Assembly (NCBI GenBank): GCA_037176885.1
Contig: JAWWNJ010000007.1
Span: forward strand, 2,542,001-2,606,000
Source of the DNA: Favolaschia claudopus
Taxonomy: Eukaryota; Basidiomycota; Agaricomycetes; Agaricales; Mycenaceae
Length of the DNA: 64,000 nucleotides
Direction: 5' to 3'
The notes beneath the pieces were generated by a model. It was given only the letters and a program-made list of their open reading frames with translations. It searched no databases and had not been told where the DNA came from. This document shows positions 34,094-43,036 of this stretch, piece after piece. Position numbers and translations under genes: made by a program. Every line of letters begins with the position of its first letter. Position 1 is the stretch's first letter.

Positions 34094-36364
34094 CTAGAAG
34101 GCTTCGAGGCCAAATTTAGCACAAAAGTCATTGCAGACATGTCCGCTCTTGAAGTCTTCGATGGCTTGGGGTCCCCCATCGTCCACACCGGAGTCGCCGA
34201 GTGAACTGCTTTGCATTACCATCGTGCGACGAGGGGAGAGAACATGATGCTTACCTGTGTGTCACAGGGGCAAAGATGCTCATTGCGCCGCCAGAAGATG
34301 CGACTACGATTGGTTATAAAACTTACACAACAAGAGCTGAATGATCGTGACGCACCCTTGAACTTAACAAACAACATTGAGGCATCATTTTGGGCGAGTG
34401 AATAGTGCGAGATTGCGTTCAAGAGGTCGAGTTCCGGCTGAACGACCTGATTGAAAGGGATTGCAGGGATTGGTTGGCAGACGAGATGTCCAAGAACGGT
34501 GTCATTGTCCAGGATAGTTGCTATGAAAAGCTCCGGGGTTGAGCATTCTGTATGGATATCAGTGACCTGACAAATGTGCAAGATAAGACCCACCAGCGAG
34601 GCACGCATTGAGCATACCATACTTTTCTATCAAAATTTGTAGAAGGTCGTGAAGCCGCTTGCCACGGAGTAGTTCAGCGTGAGCTGCATTCAGTTCGAGG
34701 GCCGTATTGAAACGAAACTGGTTGTCCTCAAAGCGGCGCGCAAGGTAATGATCGTCTCCACAGGAGAGCTGAAATGCAGATCAAACGGTTATCGGTAGCG
34801 CGAACAGTGAACTGAATATGAGGTACCTGGAAGTGAGTTCCGAGTGACGGTGTGTGCTTCACTACGACATCGCGCACACCATGATAAAGCTGAGACGGCT
34901 GGGGACGGTCCAAGGTGTTGCTCAAGTATTCCTTTTTGAAGGTGACTGCGCTGTTGAGCCGGAATCTGGCGGTAACTAGTCGTGACAAATACAGTGTCAT
35001 CGGATGGAATCAACTAACAGTTGTATGGCACATACCTTGCGTTCCAGATGCACGAGCTTGAGGGAAACCAAGCTCAGATTCGGTGGGCTCGGATTTTATG
35101 CGCGACTGCAAGTCGTTGTCCGAGACTTCTTCTTTGACCCTGATCCTGGGCTTTTTATCGGCACGGCCGTTCGCTCTGGATTTCCCGCGGGTCTTGCGTT
35201 TCTTATTACGTAGGATGTCCTCGAATTCATCGTCCGAATCAGAGAGGACGTCGAGCTGGGGTACAATCAGAAGGGAAGGATATTCGAAAGACAGCAAACA
35301 CACCGTTAGCTCAATCGGCACATACATTGTCATCTCCGCCGTGGAGTTGGCAATCGCGGACTTTTTGAAGAACTGGCCCTCGTGTTTGGAATGCTCAGTC
35401 CAGAAAGAGGCAACGGTGGAGTCGCCGGTGAATGCTGAAGAGATGTCCGTTCCATTGGCGAACGTGAAGTAAACGTCCTTCCTGCAACAGGCATGGCATG
35501 ATTGTTACGGAGATTAGAGTTCGGTTCTATTCACATACCTTACAAAGGTTTTGCCGGGATAGTTCTGGGCCCAGCGGCCCCCCGCCTCCTGGAAACTGTT
35601 GACGACGGTACGAAACACATGTTCCATTGTCTACCTGAAGGTGAAAATGCGAAACTAAGAAAGAATATCACCTACATCATCGAGCGGAAAACTCCGTGAC
35701 TGTGCCGGTACGCACGTCCCAACCTTTTGGCCAGTTGGTTTTTGCAAGACGAGATTGAACTTGAATAGAATCTGCACTGTCTTTCCCAAATCCGTACGTT
35801 TCCGCGAAGCCTCGCGCATCTTCAAGAAAGTTCCCGTGCGACCCAATGTTTCTTCCTTGACTTTGGGTGTCAGTCGCAAACCAGAAGAGAGCTTCTTGTT
35901 TTGCTTTAGCCTGATCCTCATTGCCGCCATGTCGTCCTGGGTAACCTCTTGAAGGTCGTCGCTATCGCTGTCGACACTGATGACCGATTGCGACTGCTGG
36001 GGCTGGATAGTTGCCGCCTTTGCAGCCATATTTTCCTTACCCTTGGTAGGTTTAGTTGCTACAAGCATGTCATATGTGTTGCTCATAGGATGAAAGTCAG
36101 GACTTACCTTTCGCATCTCGTGAGACGCATTGATTGCACAACAAACTAGCGAGATGCCTAAAGACAAAACCGCAGCCTGTACACTGCTTCATTTTCTGGA
36201 AAATGTTACGAAGAGTTGGCCAGTAATAATTGACAGCCCACCTCGACAGCGGCGAGCTCCGTTTCGTTGTCGTTGCAAGCGTCACGTTTCTCGCATTTGA
36301 AACATATGGTCCGCGAAGGGGCGAGGTGCTTGAAGCCCTCCCCACAGCCGCTACACCAAATCAT
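34094..36364 (-). CDS. Alpha-type kinase-like protein with N-terminal CxxC fingers
   Basis: The start at 36364 opens MIWCSGCGEGFKHLAPSR followed by FKCEK, then a second copy of the finger, CTGCGFVFRHLASLLCNQC. A disordered Ser/Asp-rich stretch follows, then an alpha/beta region (TVQILFKFNLVLQKP, ADKKPRIRVKEEV, FKKEYLSNTLDRPQPSQLYHG). The C-terminal part resembles basidiomycete alpha-kinases: LDLLNAISHYSLAQNDASML, FVKFKG and the ending GPQAIEDFKSGHVCNDFC, matching the family's terminal zinc-binding H..C..C. At the position where relatives usually have D(L/I/F)QG it reads VKFKG, so catalytic activity is doubtful. Exon borders are approximate; the stop is at 34094. It converges with the integrase-like gene. 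Confidence 0.62.
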
Positions 36365-38479
36365 AGAGACGGAGCAGAAAAAGATAGAGAAAGAGCGGCA
36401 GAGAACTTGAGAAAAGAGTGAAAGAGAAAGGACGAGGAGTCTTGACAGGTAGTATGTCGACGGCCAACTCAAGTTACACAATGTTTCAGGTATTTCCAGC
36501 TAAGCGAAAGCACAGTGGGAGATAAATACATGTTTGGAGAGTCGAAAGCCAGATGAGGACAGGGGCAACATGGCGGGGATATCGAAAATGCACGGCAGAG
36601 TCGGCTTCTTGACTGCATGGTATTTTGACACTGAGTTAGCCGTCTGCGCGTTGACAACCACTTGAGCGGAAGGTAAAAGAGGGGGGAGGTATTTTGCAAT
36701 AAGAAATGATTATATCGTTGTAGGTCGAGAGACAGAGAAAGTACATATCGGTGATGAAGATAGAACGTGAAGAGCGGTGACAATGTTTGCTGATGTTATA
36801 AACTAAGGTATTCGCCCTCCCCTCGCCAGTCAAGCAAAGCCTAAGTCCTGCGTGCCAGCGTCAGCACCTCCTCCGAAGCCGTGGCAGCAAGGGTTGTGCT
36901 GTAGCCTATACATAGTAAGCTTGCGGGATGAGTGTAGAGGACGCATAATAGAGGTACAACTGGTCAGAAAGTGCGCCGAACAATTGCGCGCAAAATCCTT
37001 CGGCCAAGTTCAAAGCGTGGACTCGTTGGCAACCGTAGTTGGGCGGAGTTTAAATTGCCGGGTGGTCGGGCCGCAGATTCATGCACTTTTCACTTGCTTT
37101 TCACTGACCACCTCTCTCTCGCCAACACGACACACTGCCCATCGCCGCCGTCGTCGAGGCCACGCTGCCCGTCCGTCATCCACCTGCGCTCTCTCCTATG
37201 TCCGCACTCAACTTCCCTCTCCGACACTTCCCACAATGACAACATGCACAAACAACAGAATGTCCTGCTCTCTCAACGTCGACTCTCCCATCATCTCCCT
37301 ACCCACCCCGCTCACCCTCTCACCCCGCCAACTCCTCCTCCTCAGTGTTACGTCTGACTCGCTCGCCACGTTGACCACGACGCCGCCGCTGTTCTAACCC
37401 CGACCTTTCCTCGACGCCACGGCGCCGTCTCCCCTTCAAGTCCTGCAACCAACCCGCTCTCTCCCTCTCCTCCTGCTTTCTCCCACAAGTTTTCAACGCG
37501 ATCCCTGGCCCACCTCAACACCCACCGCTCTCGACACCCAACCGCCCGTACGTTAAGCTCCCCCGACAACCGCCTTATCCCTCCTCTGCCTCCTCACTGC
37601 TCAATCCACCCACGCCCTTGCCGCTCCCCGACGTCGCCCTTCCCCATTTGTCGTCAAACATACTGCGCTTGACGCTACGCGGTCCGCCCTCGACACTATT
37701 CAAATCCCCTTCCCGCCGCCACACCGCCGAATCGTCCGCCAATCCCGCGCCGACCTCGCTCACACACGCCCTCCTCCCGCCTCGTTCGCAACTCATCAAA
37801 TAACCTACGTACTTCGACTACAGCTCAACGCCGCCCAAATAACCGCCACCCCGCCTTTACGCTGCCAAACTCGTCGCTGCCCCAAAACCCGGTCAGCCCC
37901 TCCATCCAAAACGAGTAAAAATGAGACCTACTTTGTCTTCCTTTTTCGGGTATTGCGTCGACGCTACCGCCGCTCGCATCAAGTTCCTCCGCGGCTCCAT
38001 TTAACGAGCCGCGCCGCTGAAACCCGTCACCCCGCCGACGACGTCGAACCGACGGACTCGACACGTTCAAACCCGCACGCGCTGCCTCGCATCGTTAAGC
38101 CTCCACAAACCAAAGACGAAAAAAATCCAAGCTCACCTTATCTCCCCTTTTCCAGATTCGTGTCGTCGCCGTCACGGTACGCAGCTCGATTTGACCGGGT
38201 CCTTCGAGTCGAGCCGCGTCGTCAGTCGGCGGGATTCGGATTGAGGGATGTGAGTAAACACGTACCTTTGTATCATAGCTAGCTTGAATGAATCTCTTGG
38301 ATTATTCTGAAATCAAATCCCGTGAGCTCGTGCAAGAAATTGGAGAAATACTCAAGAAAAAGAAAAAGCTTACCTTGCGAACGACTCAGTGCAGTGAATC
38401 CTTACTGATACTGAAGCTTACGCGCTTACAATCTGAAGCCAAAAAGAGAGGCGGGTCCACACATCAACGAATTGATCAC
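36365..38479. other. Non-coding region with pyrimidine-rich tract
   Basis: About 2.1 kb. From about 37.08 to 37.83 kb the plus strand is strongly C/T-biased (CTCC, CCGC, CCAC words), giving long spurious frames on both strands without motifs. At 37009-37037 there is an exact 29-nt match, in inverted orientation, to sequence 79-107 nt upstream of the NAP1 start codon. No gene supported. Confidence 0.5.
37009..37037 (+). repeat. 29-nt exact repeat shared with the NAP1 upstream region
   Basis: Identical over 29 nt to the reverse complement of 31853-31881. It includes CGTGGACTCGTTGGCAACCG. Confidence 0.85.
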
Positions 38480-38590
38480 GACTCGGGCCTGAGTCGAACA
38501 GGCAATCTCCACGTCCATATTACAGAAGATCCATATCATCCACATTGCGCGGAGGTCTTTCACCTCACACAGAGACTCGAGTATTCCCTA
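38480..38590 (-). repeat. tRNA-like repeat (copy a)
   Basis: The T arm is perfect: GCCTG-TTCGACT-CAGGC, followed by a 3' acceptor-like GAGTC. The 5' half is divergent. The 5' limit is approximate. Confidence 0.4.
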
Positions 38591-38668
38591 GAAACGTCAG
38601 ATAAAATTCAAAGGCAAAACAGAAGGAAACACGAAATCCTTAGTATTACGCGACTTCAAGGCAAGCCC

Positions 38669-38722
38669 GACTCGGAGTTGAACAGGAAATGTAAAATCTG
38701 GTGGACCACCCGCGATCGAGCC
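38669..38722 (-). repeat. tRNA-like repeat (copy b, shortened)
   Basis: 54 nt starting GGCTCGATCGCGGGTGG, like the acceptor plus D arm of the other copies. It passes almost directly to a T-loop CTGTTCAACTC and GAGTC end, lacking the central insert. Confidence 0.4.
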
Positions 38723-38981
38723 GCGTAACAAGGAGGTAAAAGCTGCAGCCCCAATATCATCTCAGCCAATTGTAGAGCACCCTAACTTAGGAATTCGACA
38801 AACATTCATTTTGTTCAACACGACGCTCTCTCTCGTTCATGAATTCAATTCGTGCGCCTCCGCCCCCGAGTCAAGCTACCCAAGCTATCCATGCAAGTCA
38901 ATTTAGAAGGCCAGTCAGACAGAATGAATCTCCGAGACAACTGCATCGACGGCAAAAAGTTCTCTATATGCCCTATGCCAC

Positions 38982-39077
38982 GACTCGAGCCCGAATCGAA
39001 CGGGCCATTCCACAGGCAATTTAAGCGTGACGGGGACTGCAAACTTTTGGTGGAAGCGGACCATCCGCAATCGAGTC
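38982..39077 (-). repeat. tRNA-like repeat (copy c, best preserved of the cluster)
   Basis: Acceptor GACTCGA/TCGAGTC pairs 7 of 7. D arm is GCGG-ATGGT-CCGC (4 of 4) and T arm GCCCG-TTCGATT-CGGGC (5 of 5). A TTCCAC/GTGGAA stem closes a long central loop. A- and B-box-like words for RNA polymerase III are present. The same fold is kept with different bases in copies d and f. Confidence 0.55.
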
Positions 39078-39335
39078 TTATTATTACTCATTTCAGGGAG
39101 CAAGGCATAGGGCTGAATATGCATATGTTGAGGAAGTAATGATTCGGGCAGTCAGTTTTGAACTTTGAGTTCATGTTCAACCTCGTGTTCAACTTCATGC
39201 TCACTGGCAGTCAGATCGCTTTATACAGAAATTCAAATTCGAGCAGTAGCCACTTAAATTCAGAGCAAACACTCCTCCACCTCCTGATTGATGCACTGGA
39301 AACCGCACAAAAAATTGTCCTGCTGGTTGACGCAT

Positions 39336-39427
39336 GACTCGCGCCTGATTCGAACAGGCACTCTCCAGAATATTCGAAAAATTCCAGCAAGGAACAAGAT
39401 GAAGAAGCGGACCACCGCAACCGAGTC
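39336..39427 (-). repeat. tRNA-like repeat (copy d)
   Basis: Acceptor GACTCGG/GCGAGTC pairs 6 of 7. D arm is GCGG-TGGT-CCGC and T arm GCCTG-TTCGAAT-CAGGC (5 of 5). The central arm differs in sequence and length from copy c. Confidence 0.5.
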
Positions 39428-39539
39428 TCTTTCGTAGTGTGAACTGAGTCGAGAAGAGAGTTAGTGTCAATTGCGAGGCTGGAGAAATTGTTGAACAACC
39501 CCACAAAAGAAAAAAACGACAGGTTCTGATCTCGTACAT

Positions 39540-39645
39540 GACTCGAGCCCCGAGTTGAACGGGCGTCGGCGACTCCCACTTTGAGTGTTGAAACAGAGGG
39601 CGAATTTTGTGAATGTAGAACTTGATTCTTCTGTCATGAGTCTTG
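39540..39645 (-). repeat. tRNA-like repeat (copy e, degenerate)
   Basis: A T-arm-like GCCCGTTCAACTCGGGGC plus CTCGAGTC end is visible. The 5' half is weak and the 5' limit approximate. A further isolated T-arm-like piece (ACCTG-TTCAAAT-CAGGT) lies at about 39.73-39.75 kb. Confidence 0.3.
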
Positions 39646-39769
39646 TGAGGAGAGGCAGAAGTAATGATTGGCTCACTCCTAAACTTCCGAGCTTTCCGGG
39701 AAAAAAATGGCGTCAATAAGCACCTAAGACCTGGACCTGATTTGAACAGGTAACAGTGACAGGGGCAGG

Positions 39770-39870
39770 GATAAAATGACATTGTGACATTGCAAGTGAC
39801 ATGACGCTGACATTACCTATTATTGACATTGACGCAAACAGCCTCAACATTGGCATGTTACTGACATGTA
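39770..39870. repeat. Array of TGACATTG / TTGACGC words
   Basis: About 100 bp dominated by TGACATTG, TGACATG and TTGACGC words. The same vocabulary recurs at 49.2-49.8 kb. Confidence 0.55.
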
Positions 39871-39959
39871 CTTTTGTGGGATCGGCATAGATAAGTTCAG
39901 GTTAAAGTAGTGTAACATTGTTATTGAAACTAAGTACAACGGTCAACCATCCTACATAG

Positions 39960-40365
39960 TAAGCTTACTTCTCACTTACTATTTGCCGAGCTCAGCTTGC
40001 GTGGGTTCCCGCGCGGCGCAGAAAGGAGATTACATTGTAGATTCTTTATCTCGAAGGTAGAGTTACCTTGAGAACATAATCTGGGTGTACTTGAGCAAAG
40101 ATGACCCCTTACCGCTATCCAAGAATCCGATTTGTACCGTCACGTCCCTTTTCGGGAAGTTCAACTTGCGTCAGCTCTTGCGCGGCGCAGAAGTGATATC
40201 TCATCCTATAGTTTTTCTTTCAGGTCAAGAGCTATCTAAAAACATAACTGGAGTGTATGTGAGTCTGTATTACCTCTTGGCGGCCTCCGAGAATCTGGTC
40301 TGTGCCGTCAATTCCCTATTTGGGAAGTACAACTTGGGCGGGTTCCTATGAGTTGCATAAATAAT
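39960..40365 (+). repeat. Degenerate tandem repeat, about three units of 110-170 bp
   Basis: Units share a core with GGGAAGT(T/A)CAACTTG and CGCGGCGCAGAA-like ends. Two units fall in one short open frame (40085-40351), where the repeat shows as SLFGKFNL / SLFGKYNL. I consider it non-coding. Confidence 0.4.
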
Positions 40366-40895
40366 CAATTTTCCGCAACCAGAGACTAGAGAGAGATTGT
40401 AGAGCTTCATTCTATACAAATTGCCTAGTCTAGTCAAAGATACACGCCCCAATCTTTCGTCGCGATGGCTGTGAGTGGATCACGTGGTCGTGTTCAACCT
40501 TGTCCGTTGCAGTGAACGCTTCGCTGAAGGGTACTCACAAAGATGCTCACACCCGGAGTAACTTTGAGTGATACCTAAGAGTCTTCGTTACCTATATCTA
40601 CACTGCTTGAGGCTTTATTTGTAGTTTAATGCAACAGCATAACAGTTTGAATCTTTCGACTCTGCCAAGAGAGTCTTCGTTCCTTGAGTCTCTCTTGATT
40701 CCTCGTATTAACCAGCACATCCAGTGCATTGACTAACCAATATTAGATATAACTCCTCAGATACATCATAGGTGCTAGTGCAAATGATTCTATTAAGTAG
40801 GCAACATATTGTATCCGCTATAATGAATCGCAATTTTAACCAGCGGTTAATCAAATCTCGATGTAGCAAACTTACCAGCAAAAAGTCAATAAAAC
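40366..40895. other. Spacer downstream of the PHD-type frame
   Basis: 530 bp; AAGAGTCTTCGTTCC-like words occur twice near 40.58 and 40.68 kb. No gene and no TIR matching the transposase locus found. Confidence 0.4.
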
Positions 40896-42411
40896 CTATG
40901 AGCCAGAAATCTTAGCCCGAGTTGGTCGTTTCGGTTTCGGTTTCGGCCGCTCCGTAGCTTCTCCCCTCTTGGCACGTTTTAGTGAAGGTTTGTCTTCAAT
41001 CTCGTCCTCGGCTGCACGCTTCACGATGACCGCGATCGGCGGAGACAGCTTCGCCGTTGAATCAGCAACACGGTGGAAGGTAGGTGGTCGATAGTTTTTA
41101 TCGTAGATTGTGAACTCCCGTTCAAACTTCGCAAATTTCTCCACTGATGTTGCAGCATTGGTGATCTGGCCCATGGCACACGTCATGATGAGGTGCAACA
41201 CCACCTCCCCATCGAACGAGGCAGCAACGATCTTCTGGGAAAGTAAATCATCGAGAAGGTCGCCATTGAGATTCAGAGGTTCCTCGAGTTCATGCTGGAC
41301 GGCGAGAATTTGGAGGAGCGCAGATCCAACCGAAGAGACTCGCATTTTCCATTCTGCAGGGGAAAATTTGTCGTCCGGATCCAGCGGGTTCAAAGTGAAT
41401 CGTTTGAGCAGCTTTTCAATAGCCCGCGCCTTCAGCGCATTCTGCTCCGGTGTCGAGCGAAGCCCGATCGTTTCCTGCCAGTCAAATGCGATGGAAGATT
41501 CGGTGGGAGTGGTGTGAACTCCCCGTTTAGGTCGTTTCTTTGGCTTCTTCGCTTCTTTCTCGAAATTGATGTAGTGGCGGACAAGAGGATGAAGGGCAGA
41601 GAAGTCGGTAAGAATATCGGCAATAGAAGGAATAGCAGACTCAAATATCGCTTCCAGCTGTGGGTTATTGTGGCCTGCAAAGTTTGGGTCGAGATATCGG
41701 GGCATGCGGACTTTAGGAAGCTGAAAACATTTAGTTTCATAGTCTAGTATATATTGCGAAGGGCGCTCACCTGAGATTTCTTTATCTTTCCAGGTTCCTC
41801 GCAAATGTGATACACTTCCTTGCAGAATTCACGCGACACGGAGAAAGTTTGACCAGCTCCGACTGCGTTCTCCACGCAATCCAGCCAGACGAACTCAAAC
41901 TCAAGGTCGGTACCCTGCTGCTGGCGATCTCGACTCAAGAAACGAGCAGGATACCATCGAACGGTTCCTTCGTCCACGTTCGAGGTACCAGGTGGAGGGA
42001 AAAGTACCAGTTCGTCTGGTTCGACGCTGCAGATTGATTAATTAACAAAAACATAGAAGAAAAACAGACGACGCACAATCTACACCGCCTACAAATAAAT
42101 TCAACAGCAGGATCATGCCAGTCAATCCCCTTGGGCAAACACCGGATGTGCGACCACCATTTGCAGTCTAGGCACTGCACTTCGTCGTATTCATCATCGC
42201 CTTTGACAAAGTACGCCTCACAGCCTTCCCCAGAGCACCAGACAGGACAGACAGTCGTAGAGCTGGTGATCTGACTGGAGGATTGAACTTCAACATCGTC
42301 GTCTGGCTCGATTGGAGATGGAAGCGGTAACTTGATCGGGGGCGCTGGCGGCGTGTTGAGTGCCGGATCGTCTTCTGAGTCTGACAAACTAGGTGGGACA
42401 CGTGGGGCCAT
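40896..42411 (-). CDS. PHD-type zinc-finger frame: 3' part of a split transposase-locus gene
   Basis: The frame could start at ATG 42411 (MAPRVPPSLSDSEDD). A PHD-like finger follows: CSGEGCEAYFVKGDD, then VQCLDCKWWSHIRCLPKG, FICRRC. The next exon (41744-41977 area) encodes a domain with RWYPARFLSRDRQQQGTDLE and FEFVWLDCVEN, reminiscent of chromatin-reader barrels such as Tudor or BAH, though I cannot name it. The last exon is helical with a basic Pro/Lys tail (RPKPKPKRPTRAK), possibly nuclear-localising, and stops at 40896. Immediately upstream is the 614-bp element at 42423-43036. The reading frame here equals that of the protease frame beyond the element once the insertion is subtracted, so this is best read as the severed C-terminal part of that protein. 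Whether it is still expressed alone is unknown. Confidence 0.65.
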
Positions 42412-42422
42412 GGGTAGACGCC

Positions 42423-43036
42423 GAGGAATGGTCAAAAGGATGGGAGTGGGACTCGGGTAAACCCCGGATAAAGGCTGATAGTGGGACTCGGATGCTCGGA
42501 AAGGGAGATTTAAGGTCTGATAGTGGGACTCGGCTTTCCAGCACATCAGAAGAAATGATTTAGATCAATGGCACGTAATTAGGAGAAAAAACACGCCCCG
42601 ACCCTATAAAATGGGCCTCCGCGGCGAGCGGTAGCACCACGCAGTGGGCCCAGCGGCGAGCGACAGCACCACGCAGTGGGCCTAGCGGCGAGCGTCAAGG
42701 GGGGTCCGCGGGGGTCTCCCCCGCGCTACATGAATTAAATTTTAAGAATAAACAGCGAAAAAACTCGAGATACTGAGTAAATCAGAGCAGACATACGCCG
42801 TCAGGCTTAAGGAGGGGGGTCTGGGGGGAACTACGTTCCCACCAGAATTTTTTCAGCTTAGAAATACACCCAGAAAGTGATTAAACACATTAAATACACG
42901 TTTCGGCTCTAAATGCCGAGGATTGATGCGATGTTGATGCGCTGACGCAGCGTTGATTGCTTGTGATGCAAAAGACATCAACAGTGGGACTCGCTTAAAT
43001 AGCCGAGTCCCACTCCCATCCTTTTGGCATATACTC
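42423..43036. mobile_element. MULE-type non-autonomous element (614 bp) splitting a gene
   Basis: Flanked by a perfect 9-bp target duplication GTAGACGCC (42414-42422 and 43037-43045). Its 34-bp terminal inverted repeats match at 29 positions, the inner 24 perfectly (core AAGGATGGGAGTGGGACTCG). Subterminal GTGGGACTCG words recur at about 42475, 42525 and 42980. The interior has 2.5 copies of a roughly 32-bp tandem unit (GCACCACGCAGTGGGCC), a perfect hairpin CGCGGGGG/CCCCCGCG at 42707-42725 and a second hairpin near 42817-42843. No open frame of its own. A 9-bp duplication with this TIR length fits Mutator-like elements. Confidence 0.88.

Noticed and set aside
36852..38282. Several long plus-strand frames
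   Set aside because: Generated by the pyrimidine-rich bias (Pro/Ser/Leu-rich translations), with competing frames on the other strand.
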